Source: UBA7672 sp963718145
Lineage (GTDB): Bacteria; Pseudomonadota; Alphaproteobacteria; Caulobacterales; Hyphomonadaceae
Direction of reading: 5' to 3'
NCBI GenBank assembly: GCA_963718145.1
Contig: CAVQYJ010000020.1
Coordinates: 620,001-684,000, forward strand
Length of the DNA stretch: 64,000 bases
This document shows positions 1-8,335 of this stretch, piece after piece (the first letter of the stretch is position 1; the number at the start of each line of letters is the position of its first letter). Made by a program: the position numbers and the translations under genes. The notes below the pieces were generated by a model. It saw nothing but the letters and a program-made list of their open reading frames with translations. It was not told where the DNA came from and did no database searches.

Positions 1-561
1 GGACAAAATCATATCCGGACGATGACAGATCCGGCCGCGGCAGGTCGTCGGGCTTCACCACGCGGGCAGTTCCGGCACGACGGTCGCCGGCGCCGGCCGG
101 GAGGCGTCCTTCTTGTTGACCATCACCCAGCGAACGTAAGTGAGGACTTCCTCATTCTCCTGGTTGTAGCCGGTGGTGCGCACCCACACGACGCCGGTCT
201 TGCCGTTGGAGTTCTCCTTGATGCCGATGACTTCGGAGACCGCGCGCAGCGTGTCGCCGGGATAGACCGCGGTGAGGAAGCGGCCGTCGGCGTACCCAAG
301 GTTCGCCACCGCATTCAGCGAGATATCCGGCACCGTCTTGCCGAACACGACATGGAAAGCGAGCAGGGGGTCGATCGGCGCCCCCTCGAGCCCGCAATCC
401 TGCGCGAACGTATCGGCCGAATAGAGCGCATAGCGCGAGCCCGTGAGGCCCGTGTAGAGCGCCACATCCGCCTCGGTCACCGTGCGCGGCGTCGCATGGA
501 TCAGCTCGTCGCCAACGACGAAATCCTCGAAGAAATTCCCTGGATCGGATTTGAGGGTCAT
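1..561 (-). CDS. Mesaconyl-CoA hydratase-like MaoC dehydratase (partial, frameshifted)
   Basis: Hot-dog fold hydratase. The first 168 residues resemble the N-terminal half of mesaconyl-CoA hydratase (a double hot-dog enzyme of about 340 residues), with the stretches SADTFAQDCG, FGKTVPDISLNAVANLGYAD and GVVWVRTTGYNQ. A TGA at 55-57 stops the frame after LPAW, but another frame continues to the window edge with VKPDDLPRPDL, as expected for the family. Adding one G to the run at about 58-61 would restore the reading, so the stop is probably a sequencing deletion. The start at 561 overlaps the stop of the upstream CitE-like gene as ATGA, implying translational coupling. The reaction is likely hydration of a branched C4/C5 enoyl-CoA, from family and neighbour. 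The 3' half lies outside the window. Confidence 0.75.
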
Positions 562-1442
562 GTGGCAGCTTCCCTTTGCGCAATCGCCTCGGCCACCGCC
601 ACCATCCGCTTCGCCTGCGCGAGGTGCAACAGCTCCGTCATCTTGCCGTTCACCTTGAGCACGCCCTTGCCCGCATTGCCCGGGTCCGCAAACGCCGCGA
701 TCACATCGCGCGACTGCTTCACGGCGTCTGCGGGCGGCGCAAAGATCGCGTTGCAGGGCTCGACCTGTGAAGGGTGGATCAGCGTCTTGCCGTCGAAGCC
801 GAAGGCCTTTGCCTGCCGCGCCTCGGCCGCGAAGCCCTCCGCATTGGCGATGTCGTTGTAGACGCCATCGAAGACGAGAATGTCATAGGCCCGGGCCGCC
901 GCGATGGAGAGCGTGTAGGCCGCCGCAAGGTTCTCGCGGCCCGGCATCGGATCCGCGCGGAAATCCTTGAGAAGGTCGTTCGATCCCATGACGAAGCCGG
1001 CCAGCCGGGTCGTCTTCGCGGTCGATGCGATGTCCTTCAGGTTGAGGATCGCCAGCGGCGTCTCGATCATTACCCACAGCGCAAGCTGCGCGCTCGCGCC
1101 TGCTTCCGACAGCGCCTCGTCGAGCCAGCGGATATCATCGCCGCACGTGACCTTGGGGGCGAGGATCGCATCCGGCCTGGCGTGGGCCGCGGCCTTGAGG
1201 TCCGCCTTGCCCCATTCCGTGTCCTGCCCGTTCACGCGGATGATCAGCTCGCGCGGGCCGTATCCGCCCGCCTTCACAACGCCGCAAACCCGCTCGCGCG
1301 CTTCCACCTTGGCTTCCGGCGCAACGGCGTCCTCGAGATCGAGGATCAGCGAATCTGCGGCCAGGGTCTTCGCCTTCTCCAGCGCGCGCTCGTTGGCGCC
1401 GGGCATGTAGAGCACCGAACGGCGCGGACGGATGGCGGTCAT
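558..1442 (-). CDS. HpcH/HpaI aldolase, CitE-like malyl/citramalyl-CoA lyase or thioesterase
   Basis: A 294-residue CitE-type TIM-barrel enzyme acting on beta-hydroxyacyl-CoA such as malyl-, methylmalyl- or citramalyl-CoA. Visible family signatures are SVLYMPGANERALEKA near residues 9-24, LDLEDAVAP with the Mg-ligand acidic pair near 35-42, the CoA-phosphate-binding arginine in IIRVNG (R69), the metal-binding glutamate in MIETP (E127), and GSNDLLKD near 153-160. An in-frame start exists at 1493, but homologous sequence begins at the ATG at 1442 (MTAIRPRRS), which I prefer. It is the first gene of a two-gene operon with the MaoC hydratase. By similarity it is closer to the malyl-CoA thioesterase/CitE-like branch than to Mcl1; the exact substrate cannot be told from sequence. 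Confidence 0.8.
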   Translation of the reverse strand: MTAIRPRRSVLYMPGANERALEKAKTLAADSLILDLEDAVAPEAKVEARERVCGVVKAGGYGPRELIIRVNGQDTEWGKADLKAAAHARPDAILAPKVTCGDDIRWLDEALSEAGASAQLALWVMIETPLAILNLKDIASTAKTTRLAGFVMGSNDLLKDFRADPMPGRENLAAAYTLSIAAARAYDILVFDGVYNDIANAEGFAAEARQAKAFGFDGKTLIHPSQVEPCNAIFAPPADAVKQSRDVIAAFADPGNAGKGVLKVNGKMTELLHLAQAKRMVAVAEAIAQREAAT

Positions 1443-1571
1443 GGGCGGCCCCGATGGATTGGCGTTGCGGACGTGATGACGGACGCGCCGCACAAGATCA
1501 AGGTGGAGCCGGCGCGATGTTTGGTTAAGCTGCCAAAGTCGCCGCCTGCGGCGAGGTGAAAGACGAATGCC

Positions 1572-2439
1572 ATGCCGCTTGTCCTCGTGATGTCATCCTA
1601 CGTGGCAGGCTCCCGCGTCGGGGGAAGCGTCGCGCCCTACGTGCTGGGGCCGATGAAGGTCGATCCCGTGCATGTGCCGACCTGCCTGTTCGGCCGCCAT
1701 CCTGGCTGGGGACCTCCGGGCGGCGCGGCGGTCGAGGCCGATGTGATGGCGAAGATGCTGGAAGGCATCGAGGCGAACGGCCTGTTCTCGAAGGTCGACG
1801 CCGTCGTCACCGGGCATTTCTCGCATCCCGAACAGATCGCCGTCGCCATCGACGCCATCGCCCGCATCCGTGCGGCGCCGCGCGGCAAGGCGCATGAACA
1901 CGCGCCCGAGAAGCCGATCATCATCGTCGATCCGGTCATGGGCGATGCGGGTCCGGGTCTCTACATCAAGCAACCTGTCGCCGAAGTCCTTGCGCGCGAT
2001 CTCGTCCCGCTCGCGGATGTCATCGCCCCGAACCTGTGGGAGTTCGCGCGGCTGACAGGCGCCGATATTGCCTCGCTTCGCACGCCCGAGGATGTCGCCC
2101 GCATCGCGCGCCAGAGGGGAGGGCGCTGGCTGATCTCCTCTGTTCCATCCCCCGCCGGGATCGGCGTGCTGCATGTCGACGCCGCCAGGGCGATGCTGGC
2201 CGAGACGCCGCGCATCGAAGGCAGGATCCCCAACGGCGACAGGCGACATGCTGACGCTTCGCTTCGCCGCCGGTCTCGTCTCCGGCTTTGGAGCCGAGGG
2301 CGCGCTGGCCGATGCGATGGGCGCGACGCACACGGTCATCTCGAGGACCATGGAGTGGCAGGGTCCTGAGCTCGCGCTCGCCGCCTGCAGCGATCTCCTG
2401 GCGAAGCGGCATGCCGCGCCGGTCCGCAACATTCCGTGA
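1572..2439 (+). CDS. pdxY: Pyridoxal kinase (frameshifted)
   Basis: PfkB/ribokinase-fold kinase that phosphorylates pyridoxal with ATP in the vitamin B6 salvage pathway. N-terminal MSSYVAGSRVGG, the central IIIVDPVMGDAGPGLY and VIAPNLWEFARLTG, and the C-terminal anion-hole motif are recognisable. The frame breaks inside the conserved PNGTGD loop: an extra G at about 2238 turns TGD into DRR. Deleting it joins the two frames into a normal 288-residue protein ending APVRNIP. A GAGGTGAAAG ribosome site lies just upstream of ATG 1572. It is divergent from the CitE-like gene. The break sits in the catalytic loop, so if real it would abolish activity; a base-calling error is more likely. Confidence 0.85.
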
Positions 2440-2447
2440 GGCTACGC

Positions 2448-2906
2448 CTAGAAGGGTTTCCGGGGCTCGACCGCCTTGACGGTCTTCTCCTTCGTGTCGA
2501 ACACGCCCCTGCCCGGCACGAAGTTGATCTCCAGCCGCACGCCGTCCGGGTCCTCGAACAGGATCGAGTAATATCCTGGCGCCCAGCCATCCTCCTGCGG
2601 CGAGCGGATGATCGGAACGTCCAGCGTCTTCACGAAGGCATGCGCCTCGTCGACATCCTCACGCGAGCGCGCCCGGAAACACACATGATGCAGGCCCACG
2701 CGCCGCTGCACGAAGCGCTCGCCGTCATGTTCCGGCGCCGGCGGGGACACCAGCACGCCGGTGCGTCCGCCGACGCAGTAGTATCCGCCTGGCCCGTCCA
2801 TCACCTGTTTTAGCCCAAGGAAGGGCAGGAGCCGGCGGTAGAAGTCCCGCGCCTCGGCAAAGCGTCCGGCCGTGATCTGGATATGGGCGATGCCGTTGAT
2901 TTCCAT
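2448..2906 (-). CDS. VOC family (glyoxalase/bleomycin resistance fold) protein
   Basis: A 152-residue vicinal-oxygen-chelate protein made of two beta-alpha-beta-beta-beta modules. It starts MEINGIAHIQITAGRFAEARDF, with metal-site-like H8, a second HHVCFRAR segment near residues 73-80, and LFEDPDGVRLEI near 116-127 carrying the usual C-terminal glutamate. A longer in-frame start exists far upstream, but the family begins at the ATG at 2904-2906. It is divergent from the serine hydrolase with about 75 bases between them that must hold both promoters. The substrate is unknown; relatives include lactoylglutathione lyases and ring-cleaving dioxygenases. Confidence 0.8.
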   Translation of the reverse strand: MEINGIAHIQITAGRFAEARDFYRRLLPFLGLKQVMDGPGGYYCVGGRTGVLVSPPAPEHDGERFVQRRVGLHHVCFRARSREDVDEAHAFVKTLDVPIIRSPQEDGWAPGYYSILFEDPDGVRLEINFVPGRGVFDTKEKTVKAVEPRKPF

Positions 2907-2981
2907 GATGCGTCCTCCCGACGCCGCGAGCTTCGCGCCAACCCGGTTGACCTGCAACCGCCTCGCGACGATGTCTTGCGC

Positions 2982-4097
2982 ATGAACATCACCGGATTTG
3001 TCGCCGCCGGGTTCGAGCCTGTGCGCGAAGCCTTCGAGCGGAACTTCGCCGAAGGCCTCGAACTCGGCGCAGGATTCGCCGCCTTCCTCGGCGACGAGCC
3101 CATCGTCGACCTGCGCGGCGGCTTCGTCGATCGCAACGCCGAAATCCCCTGGGACGAGCGCACGCTCTCGCCCGTCTATTCCACCACCAAGCCCGTCGCC
3201 GCCCTGGTCATCGCCATGCTGGTCGAGCGCGGGGTCATCGACTACGACGCGCCGCTCGCCGGCTACTGGCCGGAATTCGCCGCCCACGGCAAAGGCGCAA
3301 TCACCGTCGCCGAGGCGTTGTCGCACCAGGCCGGCTTGCCGGGCTTCGTCGATCCGATCGATCCAGGCCTGTGGCTCGACCCGCCTGCGCTGGCCGCCGA
3401 GCTGGCGAAACAGAAACCGATGTGGGGGCGAGGCGAGGGGTCTGGCTATCACCCGCTGACATGGGGATACATTGCCGGCGAATTGGTGCGCCGCGTCTCG
3501 ACGCGGTCGCTGGGAACAATCCTGCGCGAGGATATCTGCAGGCCGCTCGGCATCGATTTCTGGATCGGACTGCCTGAAGGCGAACATGGCCGCGTAGCCC
3601 AGGCGATGAAGCCGAAAGGCCCGACCGAATTCGACGGGATCAACGACGCCGTCCGCGCCGCCTTCCTCACGCCCTGGGCCACGGCCAACCGGAGCGCAAC
3701 GGAATGGCGCAAGGCGGAAATTCCGTCAGCCAACGGTCACGGCACGGCGGCGGCACTGGCGCGGCTCTATTCCGCCTACGCCCAGAGGGGCCGCATCGGC
3801 GAGACGCGCGTCATCGCCCCGGCGACGTGGGAGGAGCTCACGCGGCTGCGCGTGTCAGGCAGGGACCGCGTGCTGCCGGGCGTGATCTCCTTCGGCGCTG
3901 GCGTGATGATCAACACGCCGCTGATCTACGGGCCGAACCCCCACACCCTCTGCCATTCCGGCTGGGGCGGCTCCGGCGCTTTCGGCGATCCCGATACAGG
4001 CCTTTCCGGCGCCTACATCATGAACCGCCAGGGCACGCACCTGCTCAAGGACGCGCGCCGCTCACGCATCATCGATGCGCTGTATGGATGTCTGTAG
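2982..4097 (+). CDS. Serine hydrolase, class C beta-lactamase/EstB-type esterase
   Basis: A 371-residue beta-lactamase-fold hydrolase. The nucleophile motif SxxK is seen as STTK at residues 67-70, the tyrosine element is probably at Y156 in SGYHPLTWGY, and the third motif is HSGWGG in the C-terminal third, replacing the KTG box as in EstB-like esterases. There is no signal peptide, so it is probably cytoplasmic, arguing for an esterase or peptidase rather than a secreted beta-lactamase. The start at 2982 (MNITGF) is chosen because the family begins there, although no strong ribosome site precedes it. It ends shortly before the convergent Hpt-like gene. Confidence 0.8.
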   Translation: MNITGFVAAGFEPVREAFERNFAEGLELGAGFAAFLGDEPIVDLRGGFVDRNAEIPWDERTLSPVYSTTKPVAALVIAMLVERGVIDYDAPLAGYWPEFAAHGKGAITVAEALSHQAGLPGFVDPIDPGLWLDPPALAAELAKQKPMWGRGEGSGYHPLTWGYIAGELVRRVSTRSLGTILREDICRPLGIDFWIGLPEGEHGRVAQAMKPKGPTEFDGINDAVRAAFLTPWATANRSATEWRKAEIPSANGHGTAAALARLYSAYAQRGRIGETRVIAPATWEELTRLRVSGRDRVLPGVISFGAGVMINTPLIYGPNPHTLCHSGWGGSGAFGDPDTGLSGAYIMNRQGTHLLKDARRSRIIDALYGCL

Positions 4098-4103
4098 GCA
4101 GAT

Positions 4104-4490
4104 TTAATGCGTGATGCTGGCCAGCTTGGCGAGCACGGCGACGCCGGCCGTTCCGCCTTCGCCGCGCACGTCTTTCGCATGCAGCGCGACCAGCGCCGCA
4201 AGGTGGGCCTTCGCCACCATCAGCATCCGGTCATCGAGCGGATTGGCGCCCCTGCGCAGCGTCTCGATCAGTCCGCGCGCGACCTTGCCGAGCAGCGGAT
4301 AGCCAAGCACGCCGGCGAGGCCCGCCATGTCATGCATCGGCCCATAGACCGTTTCCAGCGCCAGCGTGCCGGCCTTCGCCTCGTTTACGCTCTTCTGAAG
4401 GCGCGCGAGTTCGCCCTGCGTGGTCTGCCACCACTCCGCGCGTGCGGCTTCCCATTCGGGAGATGCGGTTGGATCGACGTTAGCGCTCAT
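4104..4490 (-). CDS. Hpt-like phosphotransfer domain protein
   Basis: A 128-residue, largely helical, soluble protein. The segment MHDMAGLAGVLGYPLLG at residues 52-68 matches the Hpt phosphotransfer signature (H-x-x-x-G-x-a-x-x-x-G), with H53 as the likely phospho-acceptor. Length and helicity fit a single Hpt domain plus a short tail. In multistep phosphorelays such proteins shuttle phosphate between receiver domains. No kinase is adjacent, although three single-domain receivers are encoded elsewhere in this window. It is convergent with the serine hydrolase. The assignment rests on one motif. Confidence 0.6.
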   Translation of the reverse strand: MSANVDPTASPEWEAARAEWWQTTQGELARLQKSVNEAKAGTLALETVYGPMHDMAGLAGVLGYPLLGKVARGLIETLRRGANPLDDRMLMVAKAHLAALVALHAKDVRGEGGTAGVAVLAKLASITH

Positions 4491-4797
4491 GACCTGCCTT
4501 CAACCCCTGGAAATCTACTGCGTCCCCACGACGCTCGAGCGCCTGTCGTAGATCACACACAGGGTTTCCCGAGCGTGAAGCATGGCGGCGGCATTCTTTC
4601 GTTTGCGAAAAAGTCTGCGCACCCGAGCTTGCCCTGGATACTAGAGCGCAGGTCTTAACAACCCCCTATGGTTTACGGCGCTCATCACGGAAAACCGCTG
4701 CCTCAATGGTTAAGGAAGAGGTCATCAGTGCGTGGCGCCGAACCTGCAACACAGGATTTGAATTCGCCCCTCGCGTTTTCGCATGGCAACCTTCCCA
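4491..4797. other. Intergenic region between the Hpt-like gene and asd
   Basis: About 400 bases lie between the Hpt-like start and the asd stop. The left part must hold the leftward Hpt promoter. The right part (about 4640-4830) ends in a strong rightward terminator although no rightward protein gene precedes it, suggesting an unannotated small RNA. A 61-codon rightward frame from 4706 runs through the terminator and has no family resemblance, so I do not call it a gene. Confidence 0.5.
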
Positions 4798-4830
4798 CCC
4801 CGTCGTCCCCATGGATGGCGGGGTTTTTGT
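4690..4830 (+). ncRNA. Candidate small RNA
   Basis: The only support is positional and structural. A rightward intrinsic terminator (4798-4828) has no rightward coding gene upstream, and the 5' segment GGAAGAGGT near 4709-4717 could pair with AACCTTCC near 4788-4795, giving a closing stem. The terminator loop is C-rich (CCCATG). No match to 6S, 4.5S or tmRNA was seen. The 5' end is a guess. Confidence 0.3.
4798..4828 (+). terminator. Intrinsic terminator
   Basis: A 10-base-pair stem, CCCCGTCGTC (4798-4807) with GATGGCGGGG (4814-4823), contains two G-U pairs, has a 6-base loop and is followed by five T. The T run is only on the right, so it acts on rightward transcripts. Confidence 0.8.
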
Positions 4831-4887
4831 TTGCGCCTCAGCGCCTAAGCCAGGGTGGCGGCCGAAGCCTGCCCCGGAGACAAGCTC

Positions 4888-5920
4888 CTAGGCCTTGAGA
4901 GATGCGCTGAACGCGCCTCGGTTGAGCAGCAATTCCGCCGTCTGGACGGCAAGCAAGGATCCGCCATTCCGGAGGTCGTCCGACACCGTCCACATGGCGA
5001 GTCCGTTCTCGACCGTGGGGTCGTCGCGCACCCGGCTGACATAGGTCGCCCATTCGCCGACCGATTCGACGGGCGTCACATAGCCGCCTTCCTCGTCGCG
5101 CCGGTCGATCAGCATGACGCCCGGCGCAGCCCGCAGCAGGGCGCGCGCCTCCTTGGAAGGCAGCGGCTCGGCCAGCTCGATGTGGATCGCTTCGCCGACG
5201 CCGACGAAAGTGGGCACCCGCACGCAGGTCGCCACCACCTGGATGTCGCTGTCGACGATCTTCCGCACTTCCTGGCGAGATGCGCCATTCCTCCTCGGTG
5301 AAGCCGTCATCCATGAAATCGTCGACCTGGGGGATGACGTTGAAGGCGATCTGGCGGGGAAATTCCTTGGGATCGGGCGCCTGGTTGACGAACATGCCTT
5401 TGGTCTGGGTCCACAGCTCGTCGACCGCCCGCTGGCCCGCCCCGGAGACGGACTGGTAGGTCGCCACCACCACCCGGACGACCCCGGCTGCATCATGCAG
5501 GGGCTTCAGCACGGTCACCAGCTGGGCGGTCACGCAATCGGGAACGGCGATGATGTTGCGCTTCTGGAAGCCCTCGATCGCCGCTGCATTGACGCCCGGC
5601 ACGATCAGGGGCGTCTGCGGATCGTTGCGGAAGGCGCGAGAGGTGTCGATCACGATGCAGCTCGCCGCCGCCTTGTTCCCCCATTTCCGGGCTGCCGGGT
5701 CGCCGGTCGCCATGATACAGAGCTGGACGGTGGAAAAGTCGAACTCCTCGACATCCCTTGATTTCAGAGTCTTTTCGCCGAAGCTCACCTCCGACCCCAT
5801 GACCTTCCGGGACGACAGGCCGATGACCTCGTCTGCTGGAAACTTGCGCTCGGCCAGAACGCCGAGGATTTCCTTGCCGACCATGCCGGTCGCCCCGAGC
5901 ACCGCGACTTTCAGCGCCAT
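4888..5920 (-). CDS. asd: Aspartate-semialdehyde dehydrogenase (frameshifted)
   Basis: Catalyses NADPH-dependent reduction of aspartyl phosphate to the semialdehyde, the branch point to lysine/diaminopimelate, threonine and methionine; essential in most bacteria. The N-terminus has the Rossmann motif GATGMVG (residues 9-15), the catalytic cysteine is probably C129 in VPDCVTAQLV, and the C-terminal frame holds VGEAIHIELAEPL and GLAMWTVSDDLRNGG. The two frames meet at about 5274-5275 after TEEEWRIS, where one extra base breaks the reading; removing it gives EEWRISQEVRKI, colinear with the family. Two adjacent ATGs exist; the one at 5920 is better spaced from GGGAGG. A base-calling error is the likely cause of the break. 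Confidence 0.85.
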
Positions 5921-6150
5921 CATGGCCTCCCTGTCATCTGCGTTGTCATTCGCCCGAACACGAGCCCGTCAAGCATGCAGGCTTGCTGGAACGGTCGTCT
6001 TGTCGTCACATTCGTGGCCGTAGATCGCCACCTTGTCGCATGGCCGGGACGTGTTCGCGCGAGGCATGTAGCGGCGCGGGTTGAGTATCGGGAATCCGCC
6101 TGCGGGCCTAGCCCTGTCGAGGCCCCGCCAAATCGAGACTGGGAGTGACC

Positions 6151-6528
6151 ATGTCGGACATCGCCGCGCTCGTGAGACGCTATGTCGAGCGCTACAATTC
6201 GAACGATGTCGAGGGCATGCTGGACTGCTGCTCGGACGACGTGGTGTTCGAGACCATCACCAACCCCGGCGGCTCCATCAAGCTCAACGGCAAGGACGAG
6301 ATGCGCGAAGTCATCGAGGCGACGACGCGCGCCTTCCGTGAGCGCCGCCACGAAGTCGTCGGCATCATCGTCGACGGCCAGCGCGCCGCCGCTGAAACTG
6401 TGTTCTCTGGCGTCGCCGCCGCCGAACTCGGCCAGAGCGTTCGCCCGGGCGAGCACATCTCGATCCGTGGCGCGACGATGTTCGAGGTCCGCGACAACCG
6501 CCTCGCGCGCATCTGCGACTACAGCTGA
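6151..6528 (+). CDS. SnoaL/NTF2-like protein
   Basis: A 125-residue cone-shaped alpha+beta fold protein, recognised from the N-terminal VRRYVERYNSNDVEGMLDCC helix pattern, followed by DDVVFETITNPGG and a C-terminal MFEVRDNRLARICDY strand pair. The family includes ketosteroid isomerases, polyketide cyclases and many binding proteins; the function cannot be resolved. ATG 6151 follows GGGAG at a good distance, whereas the in-frame GTG two codons earlier overlaps that site. It is divergent from asd, with about 230 bases between. Confidence 0.7.
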   Translation: MSDIAALVRRYVERYNSNDVEGMLDCCSDDVVFETITNPGGSIKLNGKDEMREVIEATTRAFRERRHEVVGIIVDGQRAAAETVFSGVAAAELGQSVRPGEHISIRGATMFEVRDNRLARICDYS

Positions 6529-6607
6529 CGGCTGTGCGCCGACGGCTGGTTAAGGGGCACATCGCCGCATATCCGGAACTTCACACCGTGTCGCGCGCTA
6601 ACCGGGT

Positions 6608-6772
6608 ATGGAACAGACCGGCAAAGCACAGAAGAAAATCCGCGAAAGCCGCGTGATCATCCGCGCGCCGGTCCGCCTTGCGATCTTCTCGGGCGCCATC
6701 CTCGTGCTCGGCGCCCTTGCGCTGGGCATCATCGCCGATGCCGCGCCGATCGCCAGCGCGTCGCTCTATTAG
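6608..6772 (+). CDS. Small single-pass membrane protein (54 aa)
   Basis: A short frame starting MEQTGKAQKKIRESRV with a basic N-terminus, followed by a hydrophobic segment from about residue 24 to 43 (LAIFSGAILVLGALALGII), then a short tail ending SASLY. The charge pattern predicts a single membrane helix with N-terminus inside. The stop overlaps the 3' end of the convergent leuB by four bases. No strong ribosome site is visible (GGG at about -4). No family recognised; coding status rests on composition and the clean membrane segment. Confidence 0.45.
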   Translation: MEQTGKAQKKIRESRVIIRAPVRLAIFSGAILVLGALALGIIADAAPIASASLY

Positions 6773-7854
6773 AGCGCCTTCAGGATCGCATCGCCCATCT
6801 GGCGCGTGCTCATGCCGCCACCGAGATCGGCTGTCCGCGCCCCCGCGCTCAGCGCCTTGTCCACCGCCTTCACAATGCGGTCTGCGGCGTCTTGCCGCCC
6901 GAGGCTCCAGCGCAGCGCCATCTCGAACGACAGGATCGCGGCGCACGGATTGGCGAGGCCCTTGCCGGCGATGTCGGGCGCCGAGCCATGCACCGGTTCG
7001 TAGAGGCCCGGCGTCCCCGGATCGCCGAGCGCCGCCGACGGCAGCATGCCGATCGATCCCGTCAGCATCGCGGCCTCGTCCGAGAGGATGTCGCCAAAGA
7101 GATTGTCGGCAAGCAGCACGTTGATGTCCTTTGGCGCCTTCACCAGGTGCATCGCCGCCGCATCCGCCAGCATGTGATCGAGCTTCACGTCGCCATAGCT
7201 CTCGGCATGCAGCTTGGTCACTTCCTCGCGCCACAGCACGCCTGTCTCCATGACGTTCGATTTCTCGCACGACAGCACGCCCGCAAACCGGCTGGTGCGC
7301 TTGCGCCCGCGCGCCAGTTCGAACGCCACCCGCGCCACGCGGCGGATCTCGCCCGACGTGTAGCTCTGCGTATCCACCGCCCGCCGCTCGCCACTGGCCA
7401 TCGTGGTGATCTCCTTCGGCTGCCCGAAATAGACGCCCGATGTCAGCTCGCGCACGATCACCAGGTCGAGGCCCTCGACGAGGTGCTGTTTCAGGGCCGA
7501 GGACGCGGCGAGGGCAGGGAAGCAATAGGCCGGCCGGATATTGGCGTAGACGTCCAGCTCCTTGCGCATCGCCAGCAGCGCCGCTTCCGGGCGCTTGCCG
7601 CGCGGGACGCTGTCCCATTTGGGCCCGCCGACCGCGCCCATCAGGATGGCGTCGACCTGCCGGGCCCGCGCCAGGACCTCCGCCGTCAGCGGCTCGCCAT
7701 GCGCGTCATAGCTGACGCCCCCGAACAGCGCCTCTTCCAGCTTGAGGTCGGGCGCGACCGCCTCCGCCACCCGCCGCGTCTCCGCGATCACTTCCGGCCC
7801 GATCCCGTCGCCGGGCAGGAGCAGCAGGGTCTGGGTGTTGGGGGTGCTGGCCAT
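6769..7854 (-). CDS. leuB: 3-isopropylmalate dehydrogenase
   Basis: Third step of leucine biosynthesis: NAD-dependent oxidative decarboxylation of 3-isopropylmalate to 2-oxoisocaproate. The 361-residue length is typical. Visible signatures are GDGIGPEV near residues 15-22, AVGGPKWD, the substrate-binding SNVMETGVLWRE, and the long metal/NAD motif DNLFGDILSDEAAMLTGS with its paired aspartates. It is cytoplasmic and usually homodimeric. It lies downstream of leuD and leuC on the same strand but separated from them by other genes, and asd follows 850 bases further downstream, so the ancestral leuC-leuD-leuB-asd order is retained in a stretched form. Confidence 0.96.
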   Translation of the reverse strand: MASTPNTQTLLLLPGDGIGPEVIAETRRVAEAVAPDLKLEEALFGGVSYDAHGEPLTAEVLARARQVDAILMGAVGGPKWDSVPRGKRPEAALLAMRKELDVYANIRPAYCFPALAASSALKQHLVEGLDLVIVRELTSGVYFGQPKEITTMASGERRAVDTQSYTSGEIRRVARVAFELARGRKRTSRFAGVLSCEKSNVMETGVLWREEVTKLHAESYGDVKLDHMLADAAAMHLVKAPKDINVLLADNLFGDILSDEAAMLTGSIGMLPSAALGDPGTPGLYEPVHGSAPDIAGKGLANPCAAILSFEMALRWSLGRQDAADRIVKAVDKALSAGARTADLGGGMSTRQMGDAILKAL

Positions 7855-7972
7855 GGAACCATCCGTGTTCAGGCGTCGTCAGGAAACCGCGCCCTCATAG
7901 GCGAGAATTCTGCCGCTGGAAACGCTGGATCAAAGAGAGGATAGTCGCGGCCGGGATCCCGGGAGGACGTTC

Positions 7973-8332
7973 ATGGCGCTGTTCCAGTTCGACGACAAAG
8001 AAGAGCCGCTGGCCTCGCACGCCACATTTCTCGGGCGCGTGGCGGTCAACATCCTTGCCGCCTTCGTGCTGATCGGCCTTGTCCTGGCCGGCGGCATGTA
8101 TGGCTATCACGCGATCGAAGGCCTGAGCTGGATCGACTCCTTCCTCAACGCCTCGATGCTCCTGGGCGGCATGGGACCGGTCGACCAGATGCACACCGAC
8201 GCCGGCAAGCTGTTCGCGGGCCTCTACGCGATGGCGTGCGGGCTGATCTTCGTGCTGGTGTCCGGCGTCGTCCTCGCGCCTGTCCTGCACCGCGTGCTCC
8301 ACGCGCTGCATGTGCCGGATGACGACAAGTAG
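7973..8332 (+). CDS. Small two-helix membrane protein, ion-channel-like
   Basis: A 119-residue protein with two membrane helices at about residues 22-44 and 84-106 and, between them, a re-entrant-like segment NASMLLGGMGPVD near 58-70. The helix-pore-helix layout resembles two-TM potassium channel pore domains, but the canonical TVGYGD filter is replaced by LLGGMGPVD, so selectivity cannot be assumed. It is divergent from leuB with 118 bases between. The start ATG follows GGGAGGACGTTC, a good ribosome site. Confidence 0.6.
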   Translation: MALFQFDDKEEPLASHATFLGRVAVNILAAFVLIGLVLAGGMYGYHAIEGLSWIDSFLNASMLLGGMGPVDQMHTDAGKLFAGLYAMACGLIFVLVSGVVLAPVLHRVLHALHVPDDDK

Positions 8333-8335
8333 CGC

